The translations under genes were made by a program, and so were the position numbers. A stretch of 64,000 nt of DNA from Euryodendron excelsum (Eukaryota > Streptophyta > Magnoliopsida > Ericales > Pentaphylacaceae), in contig CM065387.1 of assembly GCA_033060915.1 (NCBI GenBank), forward strand, positions 44,037,501 through 44,101,500. The letters run 5' to 3'. This document shows positions 53,480-64,000 of the stretch, piece after piece. The first letter of the stretch is position 1, and the number at the start of each line of letters is the position of its first letter. The notes under the pieces are model-generated. The model was given only the letters and a program-made list of their open reading frames with translations. It did no database searches and had not been told where the DNA came from.

Positions 53480-55490
53480 TTAGTAAGGCTTTGGGACAAT
53501 GCCCACATCTTCGATGCTCCATTCGTGACCTGGGTCCTCGGCCAAGGTGAGACAAGCAAAGGCTTCTCCTAGAGCTCCGAAGATGTTGATGCTGCTGGCA
53601 CGGTTATCGACCTCCTTTTGGTTCTTTGGAGTGGGTTCTTCTATAAACAGGGTGACCAGTTCACCCCCCTCCAACTCAAATGGTTTTGTCTGCTCTTTTG
53701 ACTCCTCTAACCCCCAGTCTATGTCTGCATAGTTGTTTTCAGTTGTGGGCCAAGGGTTTTCTAGTAAGTGACATTCCGCCGTGGCATACTTTGGATGTAG
53801 AAATTTAGCACCCCATCCATCAACAGCCATGTTCTCAGCAATCTCATCTTTTAGGAACATTGGCTCCTCAATGGGCCAGTCAGAAGCATCCGGTATCTCA
53901 TCAGGCTTATAGAGATAAATCGGGCACAATGGGAGATCCTCCTCCTAGGCATCTTCTTCATTAGCCTCCCAATCGTCCTCATAACCTTCAACTCTGAGCT
54001 TGTTGAACTCTCCCTCGCGTTCTATTTCTACTAGTATCATGTTGACGGTGTGATCCGGTAGAGGGTTAGTGGTCACATTGGGAGTCGGAGCAAGTTTTAT
54101 CGGCTGCAGATCAATGGTTTTATTGTCGATCAAGTCTTGAATTTTATATTTGAGAGCGAAGCAGCTTTCGGTATTGTGCCCTTGGCCACCCGAATGGTAC
54201 TCACATGTAGGGGCAGCATTAAAGGTCGGGGGTAGAGGGCTTGGCAACGGGCGAGTAGATATGGGTTTCAGGATATTGTTCTTCAGCAAGTTATGGTAGC
54301 CCTCGGTTTGGGTGCAGGCTAAGGCGTCGAAGGTACGAATGCGTCAGGCAGGTCTATTAAAGTTGGGTCGTGCCACAGTGGGACCATAGTTAGGGGTTGG
54401 AACAGGCATGGTCAAGGTGGGTAAGGGCAGGACTGGGGGTGATTGTAGTGGGGGACGATATTGGGGTGGTTGGCCAAGTAGGATGGCAGACACGTCACTT
54501 TCCTTCTTGATTGTTCCCTTTGCAGTAGCCACTCTCTTAGCTATGTTGGCAGTACTTTCTCCAGTCTTGGTATAGGGGTCCATAATCCTCCCTGTCTTGA
54601 GACCGTTTTCTATAATCTCCCCTTGCATGATCAGTTCAGAGAAGCTTTTTCCCACACTTGTGCAGAGCTTCTCGTAGAATATACCTTGAAAAGTATGTAT
54701 AAATAGTTGTACATACTCCTTCTCTTCCAACGGGGGATTAACTTGTGTAGTGGCCTCCCTCCATCTTAGGGCATATCCTTTAAAGCTTGCCTTCTCACCC
54801 TTGCTTATCGTCATCAAGGATCATCGATCGGAAGTGCGGTCAATGTTGTGATGGTATTGGGCTTTGAAAGCATTGACCAGCTCAATCCAGGTTGTGATCT
54901 TCCTTAAGTCCAGACGAGCAAACCATTGCAGAGCAGACCCCGTGAGACTATGTTGGAATAGCTGCATGAAGAGTTTTGGGTCGTTGCCATAACCACTTAG
55001 GGCTCCAACATAGAGACAAAGATGAGCAATGGGGTTACCAGTGCCGTCGTACTTTTGGAAGTCGGGCATTTTGAACCTAGTAGGTCTCGGGTGGTTAGGG
55101 AAGAAATAAAGCTCGTGGTAGGAAGTGAACCCGTAAACATTGTGGCCGTGGAGACTTCACAGCGAATCCTCCAACCCTTGGATTTTCAGACTGAGAGGGT
55201 CTAGGGGGACCTTCTTTTGCGGCAGGTGAAAGCAATATGGTCTCCTCTTTTTCAATGTGGGCCTCTTTGGCCTCTTCCTTATTCCTTCTAGCATTGTCAG
55301 ACTGAGGCACAATCCTTGGACTAGAGGGTTCAGGGTCCTTGGATGAAGTTGTAGATGATGACGGAACTGCAGTAGCATCTTTCATAGCCATAGTTTGAAT
55401 GAGCTTGAGCATCTCATCCATCTTGGCCCTCATTTTGTTGACTTTTTCCCGAGAGACTTGAGAGGATTCTTCAGGGTTAGTAGCTATCAA
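53480..55490 (-). pseudogene. Tat-like gag polyprotein, interrupted
   Basis: Minus strand from a Met at 55488-55490 (MIATNPEESSQVSREKVNKM). A coiled-coil-like N-terminus and Ser-rich linker come first. The Retrotrans_gag core follows at 55069-54350: MPDFQKYDGTGNPIAHL, LFQHSLTGSALQWFARLD, 'TTWIELVNAFKAQYHHNID', then MMTISKGEKASFKGYALRW, REATTQVNPPLEEKEYVQLF and FSELIMQGEIIENGLKTGR. A block CEYHSGGQGHNTESCFALK (54170-54230), characteristic of Tat/Ogre gag, comes next. An acidic region runs to 53480 (WPIEEPMFLKDEIAENM...). It is interrupted by stops and shifts near 55070-55095, 54820, 54290-54344 and 53945. It encoded the structural protein of element V. Confidence 0.82.
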
Positions 55491-57028
55491 TGATGCTCTT
55501 TGCCGGGTGATAATGGGATCCCTAGGTGGATGTTGCCCCTTTTTGGGAGTAATGTTGACTTAGTGCAAGGTGACCTTTGTAAATAAAAAGGAAAAGGCAA
55601 AAAGATAGAAACACAAATTGCAAGTCAGTTTCTGGTTTTTAGAGAGCTTTATGCAGTGCGTGTCCTAGGGTGCCCCTCTTTAGGAGGAAAACTAAACATG
55701 GTGCATTGGCTCACTTTTGGAGATAGGGGATTTGCCCCTGTATGCAAATACCTTACCGTCAAGTAGGAACCTTCAGCCATCCATGCATTAATTCATAAAA
55801 GTAAAGAAGTACATTCAATTTTGGGTTTAAGATATAAAGGAATTGAAATACATTTCAACAGGGGGAAGGGGGAATATTTTCTTTGGGACTTCCACCTATC
55901 TGGTTTTACAAAGGAAAAACCTAAACTATTCTTGAGTCTTCGGATTCGCCTTGTTGGATTTGATGTTGATGAGGTCACTGTGAGACCTTGTTGATCGATT
56001 GCCCCTTGTCTTCTTGGTAATCCTATCTTTATGAGCATAGAGGGATTGGGGCCCCTCTTATGGAATGGATTGGTATGCATGCCATGAGTCCTTAGGGTTA
56101 CGTGGGAATCCTTAGGGTTTAAGTAGGTTTAATGCAAAGGAGAGTGACCTTGGTGTCACTCTCAATGGGTTGACCATATGCATGAGAATCCAGTGACTTG
56201 AGTTACTTGGAACTCTCGTCTTGACATGGAATATTGAATGCATGAGCAGGGATATGCAAGCAGTACAAGGAGAGAGAATGCAATAGCAAGGTAAACGTGC
56301 ATGCATGAGTAGTTAAACAGGCCTTATAACAGTATAAAAACAGTCATTATAACAACAAGAATAAGCAGGTATAAATGAAAGTAAGAGCAGTTGCCCTTTC
56401 CTCCATGGTTTTGAAAACGGTGCTCGTGTCTTAAATCCGGCAAAGGTTCGGCTATGCATGGTGTATATATGAGTATGAGGTTGAGGGTTGACTAATGCGT
56501 CCTAAAAAGGCTCGGTCCCCGGATCTTCAAACCTAGGCCCACTCCCCGAGGTGGTGCCATGATCGGTTGGTGATCCGAGCGGGGAACCATCAAGAGGTCA
56601 TAGGTGAAGAAACTGACACAACATTTTACCCACAACCAATATTCCGTTCCTCCTTTCTAACTAGAAAGAACATATCAGGGTAATATGCAAGTATGCAGAA
56701 TGTAAGTGCACGTGCAGTGTGTGTGTGATTTTTTGAAAGCGGAGGAAAAAGCCCAATAACTCTCATTCATCCTGTTCATCACATTCATGCATAATAGTTA
56801 ATAACATAAAATTGCAAAACCAAAGTGCACCTACAAAACAAAGATGCAAGAGTTAGTATGTGTATGACAAACTTAATACAAAATAATATGAATAAATGCA
56901 TGAACAAGTTAAAATAATTTTAAAAATTTGGTTTTGAAAATTGAAAGTGAATAGGATTGGACAAGTTAATTGAAGACTCTACATGGGTGAAGGGTAAAAA
57001 GACATGACAACGGCCTAACCCTCTAAGT
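55491..57028 (-). other. Leader of element V between PBS and gag
   Basis: About 1.5 kb without a recognised gene, between the PBS at 57029 and the gag start (minus-strand order). Tat elements often have a long leader, sometimes with an extra ORF. Minus-strand frames at 55793-56306 are short and unassigned. Confidence 0.5.
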
Positions 57029-57047
57029 GTCCCCAGTGGAGTCGCCA
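57029..57047 (-). other. Primer-binding site of element V
   Basis: Minus strand TGGCGACTCCACTGGGGAC, two bases inside the LTR edge at 57050. A PBS form recurrent in plant gypsy elements and related to the tRNA-Asp type. Confidence 0.7.
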
Positions 57048-57049
57048 AC

Positions 57050-60000
57050 TGTTGCGCCTAGATTTTTCACACTCGAGAAATACACACACAAGCGAGAAAA
57101 ACACTGTATTCTCTCGTGAGAACTCACCCTCCTAGAATAATGAGTGCGACTATGTTTGAATTGAAAATAGATTTGAGTAAAGGGCTTTTGGAAAAAGTTT
57201 GGAGTCGCCACCTAACTTGATTAAGGTGAGTTAGGCCACCTAAAAACTAAGCACAATCCGAAGACTACACTTAAGGTTTTTGGAAAAGTTTTTAAAAATA
57301 CCACCTCAAGAGAGGGTTTTTAGGAAAACAAGTTGTTTGGCAACCTTTAGAAAATATTTATACCCTTTTTGAAAAATAACTCCGTTTTGGTCTTTGAAAA
57401 CAATGATCTAGGTTCGAAGGTTGGTTACGTGTAGGGAAGATGCACTAAGCCATCACCCTACCCCGCCCTTGTGGTACGTACATATCTATTTACCCTAAAT
57501 TCACCTATGAGAGTCTTCAACTTACTATTGTTCGATCCTATCCACTTCAGAAAACAATATTTAAAAAGACATGATGCATGATATGCAAGTGCAAGAAAAG
57601 AGAGTTGGAAATAGATTTGGAAAGAAAGAGATAGAAGTTTGAAATTGGAAAGAAGGTTTTGGAAATTGAAATTGAAGATTGGAAATAGAACATAGAATTG
57701 GAAACTTGAAGAAGATTGTAGAATTGGAGATTTGAAAGAAGTTGTGGAAATAGAAATTTGAAAAATGTGGTAGACTTTGAAATTTGAAAGAAGTTGTGAC
57801 CGCACCCATGAGGGTTGCCTACGTATCCTTTTGGAGGAATCAGGTCAGTCGTAGTTCGGACAAGAGTCCGATTGAAAATAGAAGAGTTAATTTCGAAAAG
57901 AGTTGAAATTGGAATTTGGATTGGAATTGAAAGAGTAGGGAAATTTGGACTTTGATTGGAAGATTTGAAAAGATTGGTTTTAAAAGACTTGGTTTGAGGA
58001 AACCTAGACTTAGGAACTTAGAAAAGAAAGATTGGATTTGACTTGGAAAGATTTTAGAAAAGAATAACTTGAATATTGGACTTGGAAGATTAGGAAACTT
58101 GGAATTAGGAAAGATTCGAATTAGGAAAGTTTTAATTTAGGAAAGTTTCGATTTGAAAAGTTCCGCTTTAGGAAAGTTTTCATTTTAGGAAAGTTTTCAA
58201 ATTAGAAAAATTTTTGAAATAGGAAAGTTTTGAATTTGGAATGTTTTGAAATAGGGAAGTTTTCAAAATAGGAAAGTTTTGAATTTGGAATGTTTTGAAA
58301 ATAGGAAAAGTTTAGTTTTAGAATTTGGAAAGTTTCCACTTAAGAAGGTTTTGAATTTAGAAAACTTAGAATTTTAGAAAGATTTTAAATTAGGAAAAAT
58401 TTGAATTTAGAAAAGGTTTGAATTAAGAAAGTTTTCAACTTAAGTAAGTTTTGAATTAAGAAAGTTTTGATTTTAGAAAAGTTTTAAATTTGAAAAATTT
58501 TAAAGTTTAGGAAAGTTTAGAAAAATTTAATTTAAGAAAGTTTTGAATTTAGAAAGTTTTGGATTTTAGAAAGACTTGAAATTTAAAAAGTTTAAGATTT
58601 AGAGAATTTTAGATTTAGAAAGCTTCGAATTTAGAAAGTTTTAAAGTTTGAGTTTTAGAAAATCTTGAGATTAGGAAAGGTTTGAATTTAGGAAAGATTT
58701 GAAAACTTAGATTTGGAAAGTTAAGATTTGAAAAGGGGTAGAATTAGGAAAGATTTAAAAATTGAAATTTAGAATTTAGGAAAGATTTTTATGTTCAAGT
58801 TTTGGAAACTTAAGATTTAGGAAAGTAGAAGATTAAGAAGGAGTTGAATTAGAAAATATTATGATTAGGAAGGGATTAGATTTTTTTTTCTAAAAGAGAA
58901 AATTTGATTTTGTTTACAAAAACGGAGGATTGGATCTAGTTTCCTAAACGGGAGATTGGATTTGGTTTTCTAGAGGAAAGATTTGATTTGACAAGGATTT
59001 GGAAAATGAAGTTTTAGAAACCCTAAATTTGGAAGTGTATAGTTTTGACGTAGAAAATAGGTTTTGGAAATATGTATAGTTTTGATGTACAGAACTTGAG
59101 GTTTTGGAAACCTAGATTTTAAGGCAAGTTTGAAAATCATGTTTTTGGAAAGAAAATGAGGGTCTCCTAATCGTGGCTCTAGGGCTTGACTTGGGCTCTA
59201 AGGAAAGAGATTTTTGGAAAGTGTGTTTTTTGGAAACAAGTTTTCGGAAGGAAATCCTAGAGAGGAGTTTCTAGAAGATGAGTTTTTAAAAAAAAGCTTT
59301 TGGAAAGAGATTTTGGAAGAAGCTTTTTGGAAAGAGTTTTCAGGAAAGTGAATTTTGAGGAAGGCATTTTCTAGGAAGGAAACCTAGGGAATATTTTTAA
59401 GAAAGTAATTTTGAGGAGAGTGTTTTGGAAAGGAGTTTAGAAATAGATTTTTGAAGAGAGTTTTTTAAAACAATTTTGGGAGGAAGAGTTTTTAGAAACC
59501 ATGTTGAAAGAGAGACTTTTGAAAATAGAGTTTTTTTGGAAAGTATGAAAACGTCTCACTTTCCTAAAGCGATTCTAACCATAAGAAGGCTAGAACCACT
59601 TTAAGAAAGTGATTTTTAAAATAACAAGGAGTTGAAAATATAGACCATGTTGGTCACTTTAAATATAGCATTTTCCTAAAGCAACCCTAGCCATGGAAAA
59701 GCTAGAATCACCCTAGGATTGTGATTTTGAAAATAAGTTTTGAAAAAGAAGATTTTGATACAATTTTGAAAACAAGTTTGAAAACGATTTTCAAAACGAC
59801 TTTGAAAATGACTTTTGGAAGAATGCAAGAATCATGATATGCACAATGCAAATTTGGGGTAGTGAACGTACAAGGTTAAGGCTTCACCACATAATCAAGG
59901 AGGCCAAACCCACGTGGTCTCCGGTTAGACTAAAAGAAAGCCCCTGGCACGATAACCCTCCAATAGCCTAATCCTATACATGGACCGGGAGTCCCCTTAT

Positions 60001-63000
60001 TTCAAGCATGCAAAGAAAAGGGGGGGGGGGGGGAAAGAAATGAGGGATTAAAATAGAGAAAACCCAAGTAGGTTAGGAGAGAGAAGAGAGAGGGGGGGAA
60101 GTACATAAATTTAAATAAGAAGCCTACCTTGTGTCTTCTTTATTTTGCTTAGCTTTGCGCGCTTTGCTTTGCTTGTCTCGCTTCAATCTTCACTTCAATC
60201 TTCAAGAGTTCAATCTTCAAACCTTCAGATTGCAGCCCTTCAAGTCTTCAAAGGAGGGTTGGAGGCCAGTGTATAAGTGTATGAGAGTGTATAGGAGTGT
60301 ATAGTGTTGAGTCAATGCCTTGATTTTGATGATAACAAAACATGGTTAAATGATCTAATAATTTTACTTAGTGTGCAGATGAATTATTAATTAGATCTTG
60401 ACTTGAAGCTTATCATAATAGAGGATTTATGATGAAAAGCATGATGAAGTGATGTATTCTACAAAAGGTGATATTATAAGAAGAAAAAGGATTCTCAAGT
60501 TGATGAAAATCCTAGATTGAAGATTGATAAGCATGAAAGAATAGCATATTCAACAATGGTGATTTTATAAGGGAATGAAGATGATGGATATCAAAGAAGA
60601 AGAATGAAAATGATCAAAGTCTTGATTTAAAAGATTGAAGACTTTGAGTACTTGAAGATATCTTGCAAGAATGGAAGAAAAAGATACCAACTCAAAATAT
60701 GGAAGTTTTTAGAAGATTTGAAGATGTCTTGAAGACATGGAAGGAATCACAAGATTTGGAAAGCTTTCTTGAGTTGTTGAAGTCCATGGAGAAGCCATGT
60801 TGATTGAAGAAATGAAGATTCTAAGTCATGGAAGCTCTCTTGAAGATATTGAAGAAGACTTGAATCAATAGATGAAGCTATGATAATGGAAGAGCTCCAC
60901 AAGTGATGAAAATGAAGAAAACTCACCTTGAATGGATTGAAGATGTTCTTGGAGTCATCTAATCTTGAAGAAGTGTTTGCAAGCTTTAAAAAGCCTTTTT
61001 AGATGATCCTTGAAGAGATTGGAAGCTTTGAAAAAGAATGAAGAAAAGTTGCAAAAATATGGATTTTTGGAAAAAGGGTCGACTCCTCAAGTTAAAAGAG
61101 CCGACTCATTCGAATAGAGCCTTGGAATTCTGCTGGAAGCTTAAAAGAGTCGACTCCTGGCCAAAAAGAGTCGACTCATTGCAACAGAGAACAAACAATT
61201 CTGCAGACTGCTGAAAAGAGTCGACTCCTGGGACAAAAGAGTCGACTCATTTGGACAGAAACTTGAAAAATCTGCTGAAATGCAAAAAGAGTCGACTCAT
61301 TGAGAAAAGAGTCGACTCCTAGACTCTAACGGCTAGTTTTCTGACAGACGGTATGGGCACAAACACAACCAAATCTTCTCCCATACTTCTCCAACGGCTA
61401 GAATCGATCCATACCTATATATATGAGATACATACAGCTTCAAACAAGAAGGAAGAGCAATCATACCATTCATATCAAGTGCTTCAAAGCTGAAAATCAC
61501 CTGCACCTAACTGTTACATATTCTTGCTGAGTGTTTAAAGTTATCCATTGAGTTGTATTCATTTGTATACTCACTAGGAGAGTCACTCTTTGTATAATCT
61601 TCATTCATTCTTGTTTGGGAGGGTTTGTAACCTTGTAAGTTTAAGTGTTCTTGGGAAAAACACTTGTAAGTTTAAGAGAAGCTTGGACAAAATCTCTTGG
61701 GTTTTGAAAGCTTGGGAATAAGCTTTTGTAAAGAGTGAGCTGGGTACTCGTGGCACAACTAGCGGCTGTGTAAGGTGTATTGCATAGTGGAATTCCTTCG
61801 AAAGGATCGAAGAAGAGAGGACGTAGGCAAGGTTGGCCGAACCTCTATAAATCTGGTGCATATTTCTTCTGCCTCTGTTTTGCTTACTTGCTCATTATGC
61901 ATGCTTGCAAATACTTGTTTTAATGTACACTTCATTTGCTTGATACATATACTTTGATTATTTGTTTCTAAAATCCATAAACGATTTTTTAGTTGAATTT
62001 CTTGTTAAAAATTCTATAAAACCCAATTCACCCCCCTTCTTGGGTTGCCTGCTTGGGCCAACATATAGGAGGCTAGGGTTTGGAAAACCTAGAAAAGCTA
62101 AGGTTTTGGGAGTGTAGGAGCTTTGTATATCGAGAATTAGGGTTTTTAGATTGAGTTTGCAGACCCCCTTCACGCTGGAAGAGGATCTGTATTTATAGAG
62201 ATAGGATAGACCTAGCGCCTGTTGCAGTGGTGCCAGGCCAAACTTCTTCTTGGAGCCACTAGGAGTGGCGACTGGCCATTTCTTGGCTTAGTGGCATCAC
62301 CCAGTTAAGAAAGTTTTAAGGTCGGCAAGCAACGAATCTTTGGAAGATTTAAGCATCTGTACTAGTAATTACCATGCAATTTTTAGCCTGGCTTCACTAG
62401 GAGTGACTCCGGAAAGTCCGGTGATGAATTGAAGAGGCCAGGAATGACCCAAAGAGCCGAAAAAGGGCAAGAACACTTAGAATAGCGTCCCAGAGGTATT
62501 TGACTTGAAAAATGAGGATAGGATGTTCCGAAAGGATTGAGTGGGCCATTAGGGGCAAAACGGTTAATCAAGCCGGAAAGCTGCCGGGACGGACTCGGAA
62601 TGTCCCGAAAAAAGACTTGAGATTTGAAAACATTATTTAGAATATTTCCAAAGGCTTGCTGGTTTGATACCTAGAGCCGGTGTGGTTGAAAAAGGCGATC
62701 GCCTTCTAGGAGTAAAATAGTCATTTTGCACTGGGTTTGCCCGAACTTACTCGGAATGATCCGGAAAGATAAAGAAAGGTTGAGGACACTATAAGAAGTA
62801 TTCTCGGGAGGCTACCGGTTTGATACCCAGGGCCGGTGTGGTTCCCGGGGCATTCGAATGCCTAGGGGCAAAATGGTTATCTTGACCGAAAAGTCTCGAA
62901 ATTGGCCCGGAACTGACTAAAAGGCACCTAATCATGTCGGATTGCCTTTAAGACAGTCTTGGAAGGTTTGACTTACCGTTCTGAGGATTCAAATGTGTTC

Positions 63001-63841
63001 TCGAGAAACGTGCTGGAAAGTGGCTCTAGGGGCAGTTTGGTCATTTTTCACCAGAGTGGGCTAGCAGACACTGATTTTGACCTGGGTTTTGAGTGTTTCC
63101 GCCACTCTAATGGCGGTCGCGTGATACAGGGGTTTGTTGGCAATTCCCTATATCGACCTGTTTGCGAGTATTTTCGCTACTCTGACTGTTGTGATGTTTG
63201 CGAGTATTTCCGCTACCTTGACGGTTCACGATCATTCCTAAGACTGCCTGATCTCGGGAAGCTACTGAAGGGAATTAGCGCCTGAGAATCAACTTTCTCA
63301 AAAGGCGTGCCTAAACAGACATTTCTGCATTGGCGGGCTAGCAGGCGCCAAAGGTAGACCGTTCTACCATCTAGGGGACTTGGGGTCTCATCCCGGTCGA
63401 CAGGTTTAAAGGGACTTACAGCTCCGAAGAGATTTTCTTTAGAAAACATGCTGGACCGTCTCGAGGAATCAACTGTCTCGAAGGAGGGATTGGATTTGGA
63501 ATTCGACTTGGAAAGGGGACTTAACGTCTTCGGAAAGATGTGCTTGATTTGGAATTGAAAAGGGGACTTACCGTCTTCGGAAAGACGTGCCTGATTTGGA
63601 AAGGGAAAAGGGGACTTACTGTCTTCGAAAAGACGTGCCTGATTTGGAATGAGACCAAACAATGCCCTTAAGGGCATTTTGGTCTTTTTGCCTCTATTTG
63701 GGCCCGACAGGGCCCAAGAAGCGATGAATTGGCGGGATTAGACTTCGAAAGTTGATTTTGATTGGAATACGTCTATATTGACACGAGTACAAGTCTAGAC
63801 AGACCGTAAACTGCCGAGTGGTCAAAAATGGGGTGTTTACA
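57050..63841 (-). repeat. 5' LTR of element V (contains nested solo LTR)
   Basis: Starts TGTTGCGCCTAG and ends GTGTTTACA on the plus strand. Without the insertion 60305-62063 and its duplicated 5 bp it is about 5,028 bp, nearly the length of the partner (5,021). It carries the same degenerate AGGAAAGTTT array (58080-58870) and a 14-base G tract (60020-60033). Near 63500-63650 a block with core GGGGACTTACCGTCTTCGG is present three times; the partner has two. Confidence 0.87.
60305..62063 (+). mobile_element. Copia solo LTR nested in the giant LTR
   Basis: TGTTGAGTCAATG ... GGGCCAACA, with inverted ends TGTTG/CAACA and a perfect 5-bp duplication TATAG (60300-60304 and 62064-62068). The empty site is intact in the partner LTR (46910-46925). 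Typical copia (SIRE/Tork-like) LTR features are ATTTTGATGATAACAAAACA near the start and ACCCAATTCACCCCCCTTCT near the end. A GAGTCGACTC repeat cluster lies at 61077-61320, and TATATATGAG (61417-61426) is a TATA candidate. Frames within it are not genes. Confidence 0.9.
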
Positions 63842-64000
63842 CCACCTCCTCCCTATTAAAGCCAAGCACCACCTTAACAAAAATATCATACCCCACAACA
63901 ACCTTAACAAACCTCCACCACAACCTCCACCTCAAACTCAACCTAACACCTACCAAACCCCGCATAAGAGGACTTTAGAAGACACTCTCCAACAATTCAT
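63842..64000 (+). pseudogene. Athila-type gag of element IV, continuation
   Basis: Continues the gag frame of 42450-43647: QQFQ | PPPPY*SQAPP*QKYHTPQQP*Q, a Pro/Gln-rich region. Each TAA falls where CAA (Gln) is expected. A one-base shift leads to LEDTLQQF (63970-63999), the start of the conserved 'LEDTLKQF' region of Athila gag. It runs off the right edge of the window. Confidence 0.78.

Larger units (their letters stand above)
43648..63841 (-). mobile_element. Giant-LTR Tat-like Ty3/gypsy element, pol-less (element V)
   Basis: Bounded by LTRs of about 5 kb (43648-48668 and 57050-63841; the latter includes a 1.76-kb insertion). The flanks CCACT (43643-43647) and CCACC (63842-63846) differ at one base of five. 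Read on the minus strand the LTRs start TGTAA[G/A]CACC and end GCGC[G/A]ACA. PBS at 57029-57047 and polypurine tract at 48669-48690 fix the orientation. The internal 8.4 kb has a leader, gag (minus, 53480-55490) and an antisense plant-mobile-domain gene (plus, 50314-52151). No RT, RNase H or integrase was recognised. Very long LTRs and antisense extra genes are known in the Tat/Ogre lineage. By eye the first ~180 bp of the two LTRs differ at roughly 1 in 15 positions. Confidence 0.88.
39367..64000 (+). mobile_element. Athila-like Ty3/gypsy element (element IV), runs off the window
   Basis: 5' LTR (39367-40589), PBS (40595-40612) and gag (42450-43647, resuming 63842-64000) are in order on the plus strand. 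It is interrupted by a solo LTR (40850-42146) and by the giant Tat-like element V (43648-63841). Gag joins in frame across element V. Pol, the 3' LTR and the right target duplication, if present, are beyond 64000. Confidence 0.82.

Noticed and set aside
61077..61320. CRISPR-like regularly spaced repeats
   Set aside because: Repeat too short, palindromic, within a plant LTR; spacers are not unique unit-length sequences.

Overview
This window is nuclear DNA from a flowering plant, almost certainly a dicot. It is AT-rich, it has one intron-containing gene with GT/AG splice sites, and nearly everything else is plant-type transposable elements: Ty1/copia, Ty3/gypsy of the Tat and Athila lineages, CACTA, hAT, a tRNA-derived SINE and a MITE. 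No bacterial-style gene, rRNA, tRNA gene or CRISPR array was seen. Species cannot be named from what is visible.

The one apparently functional gene lies on the minus strand at 9621-13301. It is a five-exon, 346-residue NADPH-dependent 2-alkenal reductase / double-bond reductase (medium-chain dehydrogenase/reductase superfamily). A second copy at 23122-27276 is a pseudogene, with a stop in exon 2, a one-base deletion in exon 3, and exon 4, exon 5 and most of exon 1 missing. The sequence at 13640-14010 resembles the gene's far 3' flank (pieces of 1267-5130). I therefore infer an old tandem duplication of about 12 kb, later broken up by transposons.

Layout. 1-5130: AT-rich ~0.85 kb repeats and a solo LTR. 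5131-9620: truncated copia element, MITE, 3' flank. 9621-13430: reductase gene and promoter. 13640-14010: duplicated flank. 14008-23121: a minus-strand copia element interrupted by a second copia element (14304-20109, itself carrying a SINE), a hAT relic and an LTR with a long heat-shock-element array. 23122-27276: reductase pseudogene with a solo LTR in intron 1. 27277-28816: no gene, 56-base G run. 28817-38264: LTR element with CTCTT target duplications, containing a CACTA element (31958-36812) that carries an exon fragment of a triose-phosphate/sugar-phosphate translocator-like gene. 39367 to beyond the right edge: Athila-like gypsy element, hit by a solo LTR (40850-42146) and by a giant Tat-like element (43648-63841, LTRs of about 5 kb). 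The Tat-like element has a minus-strand gag, an antisense plant-mobile-domain gene and no visible pol, and its right LTR holds a copia solo LTR (60305-62063).

Beyond the reductase I find no gene that looks intact. I did not recognise a reverse transcriptase or integrase core in any element by eye. The most notable signals are the phased heat-shock-element array in the LTR at 22354-22924, the pol-less Tat element with antisense PMD gene, the translocator exon inside a CACTA element, and the readable nesting and duplication history. Family assignments rest on remembered motifs, not on searches.
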